A stretch of DNA of 64,000 nt from Ancylobacter mangrovi (GCF_024752355.1 NZ_JANTHZ010000003.1:270047-334046); one strand, 5' to 3'. Positions 51,865-61,819 are shown, counted from the stretch's first letter. The notes: a model not told the origin generated them from the letters alone. Numbers and translations are program-made.

Positions 51865-53100
51865 ATGGAAACCCCCTTCGGCGTGCATTCGGAGGTCGGC
51901 CAGCTCCGCAAGGTCATGGTCTGCGCCCCCGGCCGCGCCCACCAGCGCCTGACCCCGAGCAATTGCGACGCGCTGCTGTTCGACGACGTGCTGTGGGTCG
52001 ACGTCGCCAAGCGCGACCATTTCGACTTCACCACCAAGATGCGCGACCGCGGCATCGAGGTGGTGGAGATGCACAACCTCCTCACCGAGACGGTGGCGAT
52101 CCCCGAGGCCAAGGCGTGGATCCTCGACCACCAGGTGGTGCCCAACCAGATCGGCCTCGGCTTCGTCGACGAGGTGCGCTCCTATCTCGAGGGCCTGCCG
52201 AACCGCCAGCTTGCCGAGACGCTGATCGGCGGGCTGTCGACCTACGAGTTCCCCGACACCATCGGCGGGGAGACGCTGGCGCTGATCCGCGACGCGGCGG
52301 GGGTGAGCGAATATCTGCTGCCGCCGCTGCCCAACACGCTCTACACCCGCGACACCACCTGCTGGATCTATGGCGGGGTGACGCTGAACCCGCTCTACTG
52401 GCCGGCGCGGCACGAGGAGACCATCCTCACCACCTCGATCTACAAGTTCCACCCCGACTTCGCCGGCAAGGTGAATGTATGGTGGGGCGACCCCACGCAG
52501 GACTGGGGCCTCGCCACGCTCGAGGGCGGCGACGTGATGCCGATCGGCAAGGGGAACGTGCTGATCGGCATGAGCGAGCGCACCTCGCGCCAGGCGATCA
52601 GCCAGCTCGCCGGGGCGCTGTTCGAGAAGGGGGCGGCCGAGCGCGTCATCATCGCCGCCATGCCGAAGCTGCGCGCGGCGATGCATCTCGACACGGTGTT
52701 CACCTTCGCCGACCGCGACTGCGTGCTGCTCTATCCTGACATCGTCGACAAGATCGAGTGCTTCTCCTACCGGCCGGACGGCAATGGCGGGATCGAGCTG
52801 TCGAAGGACAAGGGCCTGGTCGAGACGGTACGCGAGGCGCTCGGGCTCAACCAGATCCGCGTGGTCGAGACCGGGGGCAACGACTACATGCGCGAGCGCA
52901 CGCAGTGGGATTCCGGCGCCAACCTCGTCTGCGCCGCGCCGGGCGTGGTGTTCGCCTATGACCGCAACACCTACGCCAACACGCTGCTGCGCAAGGCCGG
53001 CATCGAGGTCATCACCATAGACGGCTCCGAGCTTGGCCGCGGGCGCGGCGGCGGCCACTGCATGACCTGCCCGATCGTGCGCGACCCGGTCGACTACTGA
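51865..53100 (+). CDS. arcA: Arginine deiminase
   Basis: This enzyme hydrolyses L-arginine to L-citrulline and ammonia; it has 411 residues, the standard size. The five-bladed propeller fold and catalytic residues are complete: D163 (LYTRDTT), E220 (LEGGDV), H274 and D276 (MHLDTVFTF), and Cys399 in GGHCMTCP. The N-terminal [18 protein letters not shown] is family-typical. It has a GGAG nine bases before the ATG. No ornithine carbamoyltransferase (arcB) or carbamate kinase (arcC) is found nearby, so in this window the pathway ends at citrulline. Confidence 0.96.
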   Translation: METPFGVHSEVGQLRKVMVCAPGRAHQRLTPSNCDALLFDDVLWVDVAKRDHFDFTTKMRDRGIEVVEMHNLLTETVAIPEAKAWILDHQVVPNQIGLGFVDEVRSYLEGLPNRQLAETLIGGLSTYEFPDTIGGETLALIRDAAGVSEYLLPPLPNTLYTRDTTCWIYGGVTLNPLYWPARHEETILTTSIYKFHPDFAGKVNVWWGDPTQDWGLATLEGGDVMPIGKGNVLIGMSERTSRQAISQLAGALFEKGAAERVIIAAMPKLRAAMHLDTVFTFADRDCVLLYPDIVDKIECFSYRPDGNGGIELSKDKGLVETVREALGLNQIRVVETGGNDYMRERTQWDSGANLVCAAPGVVFAYDRNTYANTLLRKAGIEVITIDGSELGRGRGGGHCMTCPIVRDPVDY

Positions 53101-53300
53101 GCGCGGCGGCGCTCTCTCCTCGCCGGAAGAGGGTGCATGCGGTGGAAAACCGGCGGCGGGGGTGCGTCGGCGTGTCGTCGCGCTATGCTTGATGGCGTCC
53201 ACGGCGCCACGCCCGGCGCGATTCCCCGCCGACCCGCCACGCGGCTACCCTCGCCGCAGGGCGGGCGGGCCGCGCCCGATTCCCCGCTCCAGAGGTCCCG

Positions 53301-54731
53301 ATGAACGAGCCCGCCCGGCAGAGCTTCGCCCTCCCGACCCTGACCGCGATGGTGGTCGGCTCCATGGTCGGGGCGGGGATCTTCTCGCTGCCGCAGACCT
53401 TCGGGCGCGTCACCGGCGGGCTCGGCGCGCTGGTCGCCTGGGCCATCGCGGGCGGCGGGATGCTGATGCTCGCCTTCGTGTTCCAGACGCTGGCGCGGCG
53501 CAAGCCCGAGCTCGATTCCGGCGTCTACGCCTATGCCAAGGCGGGGTTCGGCAACTATCCCGGCTTTCTCTCGGCGCTCGGCTACTGGACCGTCTGCTGC
53601 CTCGGCAACGTGTCCTACTGGGTGCTGATCAAGTCGACGCTCGGCGCGCTGTTCCCGATCTTCGGCGACGGCAACACGGTGGCGGCGGTGGCGGTCTCCT
53701 CGGTCGGCGTATGGACCGTGCATTTCATGATCCTGCGCGGGGTGAAGCAGGCGGCCGGCCTCAACACCATCGTCACGGTGGCGAAGATCATCCCGATCCT
53801 CGTCTTCCTGGTGTTCGTCGGCTTCGGCTTCAAGGCGGACGTCTTCGCCGCCAATTTCCTCGGCGGGCCAGGCCTCGAAGGGGAGGGCCTGTTCACGCAG
53901 GTGCGCGGCACGATGCTGGTGACGGTGTTCGTGTTCGTCGGCATCGAGGGGGCGAGCGTCTATTCGCGCTTTGCGCGCCGGCGCGAGGATGTCGGCCTCG
54001 CCACGCTGCTCGGTTTCCTCGGCGTGCTGTGCCTGCTGGTGATGGTGACGATGCTGTCCTATGGCGTGCTGCTGCGCCCCGACCTCGCGGCGCTGCGCAA
54101 CCCGTCCATGGCCGGCGTGCTGCAGGCGGTGGTCGGGCGCTGGGGCGCGGTGTTCGTCAGCATCGGGCTGATCGTCTCGGTGCTCGGCGCCTATCTCGCC
54201 TGGTCGCTGCTCGCCGCCGAGGTGCTGTTCTCGGCGGCGCGGATGGAGAGCATGCCGGCCTTCCTCTCGGCCGAGAACCGCAACCGCGTGCCCTTCGCCG
54301 CGCTGTGGCTGACCAACATCCTGATCCAGCTCTTCTTGGTGATGACGCTGTTCGCCGAACAGGCGTTCCTGCTGGCGCTGAAGCTCACCTCCTCCATGAT
54401 CCTGCTGCCCTATCTGCTGGTCGCGGCCTATGCGCTGAAGCTCGCCTGGAGCGGAGAGAGCTACGAGCTCAAACCGCGCGGGCGGCGGGTCGATCTGGTG
54501 CGGGCGGGGCTGGCGACGCTCTACGCCGCCGGGCTGGTCTATGCCGGCGGGCTGAAGTTCCTGCTGCTGTCGCTGGTGATCTATGCGCCCGGCACGGCGC
54601 TGTTCGCTATCGCGCAGAAGGAGCGCGGCCACGCGGTGTTCACGCCGGCGGAGCTGCTGCTGTTCGGCGCGGTGGCGGCGGGCGCCGTGCTCGGCCTCTA
54701 CGGGCTGGTGACGGGGCGCATCACCATCTGA
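53301..54731 (+). CDS. APA-family amino acid antiporter, second copy
   Basis: This 476-residue transporter is clearly paralogous to the one at 50404-51837 (SMVGAGIFSLPQTFGR, SALGYWTVCCLGNVSYWVLI, VFVFVGIEGASVYSRFARRR, SVLGAYLAWSLLAAEVLFSA). It lies 200 bp after arginine deiminase, so it may have its own promoter or be read through from the upstream genes. Two antiporters with one deiminase suggest separate exchange partners such as citrulline and ornithine, or differential expression. Confidence 0.9.
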   Translation: MNEPARQSFALPTLTAMVVGSMVGAGIFSLPQTFGRVTGGLGALVAWAIAGGGMLMLAFVFQTLARRKPELDSGVYAYAKAGFGNYPGFLSALGYWTVCCLGNVSYWVLIKSTLGALFPIFGDGNTVAAVAVSSVGVWTVHFMILRGVKQAAGLNTIVTVAKIIPILVFLVFVGFGFKADVFAANFLGGPGLEGEGLFTQVRGTMLVTVFVFVGIEGASVYSRFARRREDVGLATLLGFLGVLCLLVMVTMLSYGVLLRPDLAALRNPSMAGVLQAVVGRWGAVFVSIGLIVSVLGAYLAWSLLAAEVLFSAARMESMPAFLSAENRNRVPFAALWLTNILIQLFLVMTLFAEQAFLLALKLTSSMILLPYLLVAAYALKLAWSGESYELKPRGRRVDLVRAGLATLYAAGLVYAGGLKFLLLSLVIYAPGTALFAIAQKERGHAVFTPAELLLFGAVAAGAVLGLYGLVTGRITI

Positions 54732-54740
54732 GCGCGGGCC

Positions 54741-55655
54741 TCACGCCGGCTCGTGCCCGCCCGTCCCCTCGCGCCGGGCGAACTGGCGGGCCGCCCATTC
54801 GAGGAATACCCGCACCCTCGGCGAGAGCTGGCGGCTGCGCGGATAGAGCAGCGAGACCGGCGCGGAGGGCGGCGGCGTGTCCTCGAGCAGAGGCACCAGC
54901 GCCCCGCTCGCGAGGTCGCGCTCGATGTGGAAGCGCGGCACCTGCGCGAGGCCGAGCCCGAGCTTCACGCCGAGCAGGTAGCTCTCCGGCCCGGTGACGG
55001 AGAAGGGCGCCTTCATCTCCACCCGCCGCAGCCCGCCCTCGACCTGGAACTCGACCGGCGCCAGGTTGCCGGTGCTGAGCCGGCGGATGCCGACGAGGCG
55101 ATGGTTCGCCAGATCGTCGATGCTCGCCGGGATGCCGTAGCGGGCGAGATAGCCCGACGTGGCGCAGGTGACGCGCTCGAGCATCGCGACGCGCCGCGCG
55201 ACAAGGTCGCTGTCGGGCAGCGCGCCGTAGCGCAGCACGCAGTCGACGCCCTCCTGCACCGGGTCGACCCAGTGGTCGCGCTCGCTCATGCTCAGCTCGA
55301 TGCGCGGATGGCGGGCGAAGAAGTCGGGCAGCGCCGGCATCAGGAAATGGCGCGCCAGCGTTCCCTGCACATCGACGCGCAGCATGCCGGTGGGCTCGGC
55401 GCCGCCGAAGGCGCCCTCCGCGTCCTCGATGTCGTCGAGGATGGCGAGGCAGCGGCGATAATAGGCCTCGCCGTCGAGGGTCGGGCGTACGGCGCGGGTG
55501 GTGCGCTGGAGCAGCCGTACGCCGAGCCGCTCCTCCATCTGCCGGATCACGGTGGTGGCGGTGGAGCGCGGCACGCCGGTGTCGTGCGCGGCCTCGGTGA
55601 AACTGCGCCGCTCCACGATACGGATGAAGAGGCGCATGGCGTCGAGCCGGTCCAT
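54741..55655 (-). CDS. LysR-family transcriptional regulator
   Basis: This 304-residue regulator carries the N-terminal winged helix (MRLFIRIVERRSFTEAAHDT..TATTVIRQMEERLGVRLLQRT) and an effector domain with GVDCVLRYGALPDSDLVARR and GLGLAQVPRFHIERDL, close to the DmlR/PgrR subgroup. It diverges from an SDR gene over 117 bp, and a nested inverted repeat lies just ahead of its start, matching autoregulation plus SDR control. Confidence 0.93.
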   Translation of the reverse strand: MDRLDAMRLFIRIVERRSFTEAAHDTGVPRSTATTVIRQMEERLGVRLLQRTTRAVRPTLDGEAYYRRCLAILDDIEDAEGAFGGAEPTGMLRVDVQGTLARHFLMPALPDFFARHPRIELSMSERDHWVDPVQEGVDCVLRYGALPDSDLVARRVAMLERVTCATSGYLARYGIPASIDDLANHRLVGIRRLSTGNLAPVEFQVEGGLRRVEMKAPFSVTGPESYLLGVKLGLGLAQVPRFHIERDLASGALVPLLEDTPPPSAPVSLLYPRSRQLSPRVRVFLEWAARQFARREGTGGHEPA

Positions 55656-55663
55656 GGATCGAT

Positions 55664-55682
55664 TGTTCGTTCATATTGAACA
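55664..55682. promoter_or_regulatory. Nested inverted repeat, candidate LysR operator
   Basis: TGTTC-GTTCATATT-GAACA contains an inner GTTCA-TAT-TGAAC (55669-55681), giving overlapping inverted half-sites of the T-N11-A type. It begins nine bases from the LysR start codon and lies in the divergent LysR/SDR intergenic region, the usual place for a LysR recognition site. Confidence 0.6.
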
Positions 55683-55772
55683 GTAATGGCGATCCTAGCC
55701 CGATTATCTTCAACCCGCCAGATGGCACATCAGGCGCGTCGCCACGGTGGCGGCAGCAAGAGGAGAAGCACC

Positions 55773-56510
55773 ATGTCGAACGAGAACAGGGTGGCCCTGG
55801 TGACCGGCGCGTCCCGGGGCATCGGCGCGGCCATCGCCGAGCGGCTGGCCGCCGACGGCCATACGGTGGTGATCAACTATGCCGGCCGGGCCGGGGAGGC
55901 CGAGGCGCTGGCGGCGAAGATCGAGAAGGCCGGCGGGCACGCGCTGACCGCGCAGGCCGACGTCAGCGACCCGCAGGCGGTGGCGCGCATGTGGGATGCG
56001 GCGGAAGCCGCGTTCGGCGGCGTCGACGTGCTGGTCAACAATGCCGGCGTCATGCGCCTCGCCACCCTCGCCGAGGCCGACGACGCGCTGGTCGACGGCC
56101 AGATCGCGATCAACCTCAAGGGCCCGATCAACACCATGCGGCTCGCCGCGCGGCGGCTGCGCGAGGGCGGGCGGATCATCAACCTGTCCTCCAGCGTGGT
56201 CGGCCTCTACCAGCCGACCTACGGCGTCTATGCCGCCACCAAGGCTGGCATCGAGGCGCTGACGCATGTGCTCGCCCGCGAGCTGCGCGGGCGCAACATC
56301 ACCGTCAACGCAGTCGCGCCCGGGCCCACTGCCACGGCGCTGTTCCTCGACGGCAAGCCGCAGCAGGCGGTCGACGCGCTGGCGAAGCTCGCCCCGCTGG
56401 AGCGGCTCGGCCAGCCGGAGGACATCGCCAATACGGTCGCCTTCCTCGCCGGCCCCGATGGTGGCTGGATCAACGGGCAGGTGCTGCGCGCCAATGGCGG
56501 GATCATCTGA
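55773..56510 (+). CDS. SDR-family oxidoreductase
   Basis: This is a classical SDR of 245 residues. TGASRGIGAAIAERL, DVLVNNAGVM, the serine of INLSSSVVG and YAATKAGIEALTH make it complete, and it ends AGPDGGWINGQVLRANGG. It is strongly similar to the SDR at 29823-30560, especially in the last 60 residues. AGGAGA precedes the ATG. It is likely controlled by the divergent LysR protein and followed 60 bp later by another SDR. The substrate is unknown. Confidence 0.93.
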   Translation: MSNENRVALVTGASRGIGAAIAERLAADGHTVVINYAGRAGEAEALAAKIEKAGGHALTAQADVSDPQAVARMWDAAEAAFGGVDVLVNNAGVMRLATLAEADDALVDGQIAINLKGPINTMRLAARRLREGGRIINLSSSVVGLYQPTYGVYAATKAGIEALTHVLARELRGRNITVNAVAPGPTATALFLDGKPQQAVDALAKLAPLERLGQPEDIANTVAFLAGPDGGWINGQVLRANGGII

Positions 56511-56570
56511 TCCCGCCCGCACCGCCACCCGCTCAACCCCACGATTTCAGGATCGGAAAGGCATGACGCC

Positions 56571-57464
56571 ATGTCGAAAAAGATCATTCTCATCACCGGC
56601 GCCTCCAGCGGCTTCGGCCGCCTGACCACCGAAGCGCTCGGCCGCGCCGGCCACACCGTCTACGCCTCGATGCGCGACGTCGCCGGCCGCAACGCCGCCA
56701 ATGCGGGCGAACTCGCCGTCCTGCCGGACACCGACATCCGCCCGGTCGAGCTCGACGTCCAGTCCGGGCCGTCGACCGAGGCCGCTGTGGAGCGCATCAT
56801 CGCCGAGGCCGGACGGATCGACGTGCTGGTGCACAATGCCGGGCACATGATGTTCGGCCCGGCCGAGAGCTTCACGCCCGAGCAATATGCCGAGCAGTAC
56901 GACGTCAACGTGCTCGGCACGCAGCGCGTCAACCGGGCGGCGCTGCCGCATATGCGCGCCGCCGGGCAGGGGCTGCTGGTCTGGGTGTCGAGCTCCAGCT
57001 CGGCGGGCGGCACGCCGCCCTATCTCGCGCCCTATTTCGCCGCCAAGGCGGCGATGGACGCGCTCGCCGTGCAATATGCGCGCGAGCTCAGCCGCTGGGG
57101 CATCGAGACCACCATCGTGGTGCCGGGCGCCTTCACCAAGGGCACCAACCACTTCGCCCATTCCGGCCGGCCGGTGGACGAGGCGCGGCTCGCGGATTAC
57201 GAGGCCGGGCCCTACAAGTGCTTCGGCGAGCAGGTGCAGCAGGCCTTCGCCGCCATCGTGCCGGAGGACGCGGATGCGGGCGGGGTCGCGCGGCGGATCG
57301 TCGAGGTGGTGGATGCGCCCTTCGGCACGCGCCCGTTCCGGGTCCATTACGACCCGACCGGGGATGGCGCGGATGTCGGCTTTGCGGTGCTCGACCGGCT
57401 GCGCGCCGAGATGCTGCACCGGGTCGGCCTTGCCGACCTGCTGAAGCCGGCCCGGCGCGGCTGA
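56571..57464 (+). CDS. SDR-family oxidoreductase (second in tandem)
   Basis: This is a 297-residue SDR of a different subtype. The cofactor motif TGASSGFGRLTTEALGRAG is followed by DVLVHNAGHMMFG (NAG conserved with a histidine before), the active-site serine in WVSSSSSAGGTP, and YFAAKAAMDALAVQYAREL with Tyr and Lys. The C-terminal 60 residues extend beyond the minimal SDR and carry RPFRVHYDPTGDGADVGF. It may act in sequence with the preceding SDR. The gene converges on the RND operon. Confidence 0.91.
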   Translation: MSKKIILITGASSGFGRLTTEALGRAGHTVYASMRDVAGRNAANAGELAVLPDTDIRPVELDVQSGPSTEAAVERIIAEAGRIDVLVHNAGHMMFGPAESFTPEQYAEQYDVNVLGTQRVNRAALPHMRAAGQGLLVWVSSSSSAGGTPPYLAPYFAAKAAMDALAVQYARELSRWGIETTIVVPGAFTKGTNHFAHSGRPVDEARLADYEAGPYKCFGEQVQQAFAAIVPEDADAGGVARRIVEVVDAPFGTRPFRVHYDPTGDGADVGFAVLDRLRAEMLHRVGLADLLKPARRG

Positions 57465-57486
57465 CCGGCCGCCGCCAGCGAGGCCG

Positions 57487-60400
57487 CTATTCGGCGGGCA
57501 CGGTTCCGGCCCCGGCGCCGGTGCCCGCCTCGGCCCGGCTCGCCAGCCAGGTCTGGAAGCGGGCGAGGTAGAGATAGACCACAGGCGTCGTGTAGAGCGT
57601 CAGCACCTGGCTGAGCGCGAGGCCGCCCACCATGGCGTAGCCGAGCGGCTGGCGCAGCTCCGCGCCGGTGCCGCTTCCCAGCATCAGCGGCACGCCGGCG
57701 AGCAGCGCCGCCATGGTCGTCATCAGGATCGGGCGGAAGCGCAGCCGGCAGGCCTCGGCGATCGCCTGCTCCGGCCCCAGCCCCCGCTCGCGCTCGGCGG
57801 CGATGGCGAAGTCGACCATCATGATGCCGTTCTTCTTCACGATGCCGATCAGCAGGATGATGCCGATGATCCCGATCACCGACAGGTCGAAGCCGCCGCC
57901 CCACAGCGCCAGCAGCGCGCCGACGCCGGCCGAGGGCAGGGTCGACAGGATGGTGAGCGGGTGGATGTAGCTCTCATAGAGCACGCCGAGGATGATGTAG
58001 ACGGCGAACAGCGCGGCTGCGATCAGCGCCGGCTCACTCGCCAGCGCGCTCTGGAACACCTGCGCGCTGCCCTGGAAGCTGCCGCCGATGGTGGAGGGCG
58101 CGCCGAGCTCGGCCGAGGCGGTGTTGATGGCGGCGACCGCCTCGCCGAGCGAGACGCCGGGCTTCAGGTTGAAGGACAGCGTCACCGCCGGGAACTGCGC
58201 CTGGTGCGAGACCGAGAGCGGGCCAACCGCCTTGGCGTCGAGGCTGACGAGAGTGGAGAGCGGGATCGCCTGCCCGGTGGTCGGCGACTTCACATAGATC
58301 TCGTCCAGCGTGCCGATATGCTTCTGCTGCTCGGGCGTCGCCTCGATGATGACCGAGTAGGAATCGAGCTGGGTGAAGTACTGCGTCGCCTGGCGCTGGC
58401 CGAAGGCGTCGTTCAGCGTGGCGTCGATCACCGCCGGCTGGATGCCGAAGCGGGCGGCGCGGTCGCGGTCGATGGTGATCTTGACCTGCGGCGCGCTGCC
58501 CTGCTGGTCGCTGGTGACGTCGGTCAGCTGGGGGATCTGGCGCAGCTTGGCCAGCAGCTTGGGCGCCCATTCGTCGAGCTCGGCGAGGTCGACGTCGGTC
58601 AGCGTGTACTGGTACTGCGCACGCGAGATGCGGCCACCGACATTGATGTCCTGCGCCGGCTGCAGGAACACCGCCGCGCCGGTGACCTGCTGCAACTTCG
58701 GGCGCAGCCGGTTGATGACCTGCAGCGCCGAGGCGTCGCGCTGGTCGCGCGGCTTCAGGGCGATGAAGAAGCGCCCGGTGTTCGAGGTCTTCGCCCCGCC
58801 GGCGCCGAGCACCGAGCCGAAGGCGGCCACCGCCGGGTCCCTGGCGATCACCGCGCCGAGCGCCTGCTGCACGCGCTTCATCTCGTCGGGCGAGATGTCC
58901 TGCGCCGCTTCGGAAAGGCCGGTGATGACGCCGATGTCCTGGGTCGGGAAGAAGCCCTTGGGCACCACCACGAACAGCCAGCCGGTGAGCGCAATGGTGG
59001 CGAAGAACACCATCAGCGTGAAGAAGCGCCAGCGCAGCGCAAGGGCGAGCGTGCGTTCGTAGAAGCCGAGCAGCCCGTCGAAGCCGGCCTCGACAAAGCG
59101 GTAGACCCGGCCATGGGTGTGGCGCGGGGGCTTGAGGAAGCGCGAGCACAGCATCGGCGTCAGCGTCAGGGAGACCAGCGCCGAGACCGCGATGGCGGCG
59201 GTGACGGTGAGCGAGAATTCGCGGAACAACCGGCCGACGATGCCGCCCATCAGCAGCAGCGGGATGAACACCGCCACCAGCGAGATGCTGATCGACAATA
59301 CGGTGAAGCCGATCTCGCGCGCGCCCTTCAGAGCCGCCGGATAGGCCGCCTCGCCCTCCTCCATGTGGCGCACGATGTTCTCGACCACGACGATGGCGTC
59401 ATCGACCACGAAGCCGACGGCGATGGTGAGCGCCATCAGCGACAGGTTGTCGAGGCTGAAGCCGAGCGCGTACATCACCGCCGCGCTGCCGGCGAGAGAG
59501 ATCGGCACCACCACCGCCGGGATCAGCGTCGCGCGGATGTTGCGCAGGAACAGCAGGATCACCATCACCACCAGCGCGATGGTCAGGATCAGGGTGAACT
59601 GCACGTCCTCCACCGAGGCACGGATGGTGGTGGTGCGGTCGACGATGGTGTCGATGGTGATGCCGGCGGGGATGATGCCGTCGAGCTTGGGCAGCGTCGC
59701 CTTGATGGCGTCGACGGTCTCGATGACGTTGGCGCCCGGCTGCTTGAACACCAGCAGCACCACCGCCCGCTTGTCGGTGCTCCAGGCGGCGACGTCGACA
59801 TTCTCCGGGCCCTCCACCGCGTGGCCGACGTCGCGCACGCGGATCGGCGCGCCGTTGCGATAGGCGAGGATCACGTCGTCATAGTCCGACGCCTTCACGA
59901 TCTGGTCGTTGGCGGCGATGGTGAAGCTGCGCACCGCGCCGTTGATCGCGCCCTTGGCGGCCTGCGCGGTGGAATCGGCGAGCGTTGAGCGCACGTCCTC
60001 GAAGGTCAGCCCGCTGGCGGCGAGCCGGGCCGGGTCGAGCTGCACCCGCACCGCCGGCTTCTGCTCGCCGCCGATGATGACCTGCGCCACGCCCTGCACC
60101 TGCGACAGGCGCTGGGCCAGCACGTTGTCGGCGAAGTCGTCCACCGCCGTGATCGGCATGGTGTCGGAGCGCGCGGCGAGGATCATGATCGGCGCGTCGG
60201 CCGGGTTCACCTTGCGGTAGCTCGGCGGGGTGGAGAGATCGTCGGGAAGCTGGCGCTGGGCGGCGGTGATGGCCGCCTGCACGTCCTGCGCGGCGGCGTC
60301 GATGTCGCGGTCGAGCGCGAATTGCAGCGTGATCGAGGTCGACCCCAGCGTCGAGGTCGAGGTCATCTGGGTGATGCCGGCGATCTGGCCGAAGCGCCGC

Positions 60401-60603
60401 TCCAGCGGCGAGGCGACGGCGGAGGCCATGGTGTCCGGGCTGGCGCCCGGCAGGCTCGCCGAGACCTGGATGGTGGGGAAGTCGACCTGCGGCAGCGGCG
60501 CCACCGGCAGCAGCTGGTAGGCGATGACGCCGAGCACCGCCAGCGCCGCCATCAGCAGCGAGGTGGCGATGGGGCGCTGGATGAAGGGGGCCGAGATGTT
60601 CAT
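57487..60603 (-). CDS. RND multidrug efflux pump, MdtB/MdtC-like
   Basis: This is a 1038-residue HAE1-family proton-driven pump. ISAPFIQRPIATSLLMAALAVLG at the N-terminus and VDFPTIQVSASLPGASPDTMASAVASPLERRFGQI are MdtB/C hallmarks. The proton-relay region in helix 4 is ALTIAVGFVVDDAIVVVENI, with helix 10-12 sequences such as GIIGIILLIGIVKKNGIMMVDFAI. The adaptor gene ends ten bases upstream. Only one pump subunit is present, unlike the MdtBC pair. No outer-membrane factor is in the window. Confidence 0.94.
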   Translation of the reverse strand: MNISAPFIQRPIATSLLMAALAVLGVIAYQLLPVAPLPQVDFPTIQVSASLPGASPDTMASAVASPLERRFGQIAGITQMTSTSTLGSTSITLQFALDRDIDAAAQDVQAAITAAQRQLPDDLSTPPSYRKVNPADAPIMILAARSDTMPITAVDDFADNVLAQRLSQVQGVAQVIIGGEQKPAVRVQLDPARLAASGLTFEDVRSTLADSTAQAAKGAINGAVRSFTIAANDQIVKASDYDDVILAYRNGAPIRVRDVGHAVEGPENVDVAAWSTDKRAVVLLVFKQPGANVIETVDAIKATLPKLDGIIPAGITIDTIVDRTTTIRASVEDVQFTLILTIALVVMVILLFLRNIRATLIPAVVVPISLAGSAAVMYALGFSLDNLSLMALTIAVGFVVDDAIVVVENIVRHMEEGEAAYPAALKGAREIGFTVLSISISLVAVFIPLLLMGGIVGRLFREFSLTVTAAIAVSALVSLTLTPMLCSRFLKPPRHTHGRVYRFVEAGFDGLLGFYERTLALALRWRFFTLMVFFATIALTGWLFVVVPKGFFPTQDIGVITGLSEAAQDISPDEMKRVQQALGAVIARDPAVAAFGSVLGAGGAKTSNTGRFFIALKPRDQRDASALQVINRLRPKLQQVTGAAVFLQPAQDINVGGRISRAQYQYTLTDVDLAELDEWAPKLLAKLRQIPQLTDVTSDQQGSAPQVKITIDRDRAARFGIQPAVIDATLNDAFGQRQATQYFTQLDSYSVIIEATPEQQKHIGTLDEIYVKSPTTGQAIPLSTLVSLDAKAVGPLSVSHQAQFPAVTLSFNLKPGVSLGEAVAAINTASAELGAPSTIGGSFQGSAQVFQSALASEPALIAAALFAVYIILGVLYESYIHPLTILSTLPSAGVGALLALWGGGFDLSVIGIIGIILLIGIVKKNGIMMVDFAIAAERERGLGPEQAIAEACRLRFRPILMTTMAALLAGVPLMLGSGTGAELRQPLGYAMVGGLALSQVLTLYTTPVVYLYLARFQTWLASRAEAGTGAGAGTVPAE

Positions 60604-60613
60604 GGCCGCGCGC

Positions 60614-61819
60614 TCACGGCGCCGCCGGCGCGGCGGCCGAGGATAATTCCTCCTTCGGCCCGGCGTCGGTCGCGGCCACATGCGCGTTCGGGCGCAGCCG
60701 GTACTGGCCGTCGGTGACGACGCGCTCGCCTTCCGTCAGCCCCTTCTCGACCTTGGCGAAGCCGCGCGCGACCTGTCCGGTCTCGATCGGCCGCACGGTC
60801 GCCTTGTCGCCGGTGTCGATGACCCAGGCGAACAGCCCGTCCGGTCCGCGCTGCACCGCGGCCACCGGGACCGCGAGCACGTCCTTCAGCTTGTCGACGG
60901 TGAGGTCGACATGCACGAAGGCGCCCGGCCACAGGCGTTCGTCCTGGTTGGTGAAGATCGCCTTGAGCCGCAGCGTGCCGGTGCTGGTGTCGATCTGGTT
61001 GTCGACCACGGCGAGCGTGCCGGTGCCGAGCGCGCTGCCGTCCTCGCCGCGGGCGACGACGGTGAGCGGGCCCTTCGCCATCGCCCGCTGCACCGCGCCG
61101 AGGTTCTTCTCCGGCAGGGTGAAGACCACCGCCACCGGCTTCAGCGTGGTGAGCACGGCGATCGGCGTGCTGTCGGTGGCGTGGACGATGTTGCCGGCGT
61201 CGACCTGGCGGATGCCCATGTGTCCGTCGGCCGGGGCGGTGATGGTCATGTAGCCGAGCGTGGTCTGCGCGCTGCGGATGGCGGCGTCGTCGGCGGAAAT
61301 GGTCGCCTTGAGCTGGTCGACCGTCGCCTGCTGCTGGTCGAGCTGCTGCTTGCTGGCGAAGTCCTTCTGCGCGAGCTCGGTGTAGCGGTTGAGGTCGGCC
61401 TCGGCGCCGCGCAGCTGCGCGGTGTCCTTCTCCTTGGTCGCCTGCGCCTGGCCGAGCGAGGCCTCGGCGAGGCGCGGGTCGAGCTTGGCGAGCACGTCGC
61501 CGGCCTTGACGTCCTGGCCCTCGGTGAAGTCGACCGATTGCAGCGTGCCGTCGACGCGGGCGTGGATGTTGATGGTCTGCGAGGCCTGGACCGTACCGAG
61601 GCCGCTCAGCACCACCGGCATGTCGCGGCGGGCGACGGTGGCCACCGTGACCGGGACGGGCGCCGCCTGCCGGGCGGCGGCGGGGTTCGGGGCGGCGGCG
61701 CGCGCGGCGCTCTCGCGCCAGACGAAGAAGCCGGCGCCCAGCACGGCGAGGCCGACGAGCAGCAGCAGCGAGCGGACGATCGCTCGACCGCGCGAAGGGG
61801 AGTCATCTCTTGCCGACAT
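60614..61819 (-). CDS. RND efflux periplasmic adaptor, MdtA-like
   Basis: This 401-residue membrane-fusion protein is anchored by an N-terminal helix (RSLLLLVGLAVLGAGFFVW), not a lipobox. The barrel-sandwich halves NIHARVDGTLQSVDFTEGQDVKAGD and ITAPADGHMGIRQVDAGNIVHATD flank a coiled hairpin (about 105-165). PVAAVQRGPDGLFAWVIDTGDKATVR and GQVARGFAKVEKGLTEGERVVTDGQ mark the C-terminal domains, as in MdtA. It is first gene of the pump operon. Confidence 0.94.
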   Translation of the reverse strand: MSARDDSPSRGRAIVRSLLLLVGLAVLGAGFFVWRESAARAAAPNPAAARQAAPVPVTVATVARRDMPVVLSGLGTVQASQTINIHARVDGTLQSVDFTEGQDVKAGDVLAKLDPRLAEASLGQAQATKEKDTAQLRGAEADLNRYTELAQKDFASKQQLDQQQATVDQLKATISADDAAIRSAQTTLGYMTITAPADGHMGIRQVDAGNIVHATDSTPIAVLTTLKPVAVVFTLPEKNLGAVQRAMAKGPLTVVARGEDGSALGTGTLAVVDNQIDTSTGTLRLKAIFTNQDERLWPGAFVHVDLTVDKLKDVLAVPVAAVQRGPDGLFAWVIDTGDKATVRPIETGQVARGFAKVEKGLTEGERVVTDGQYRLRPNAHVAATDAGPKEELSSAAAPAAP

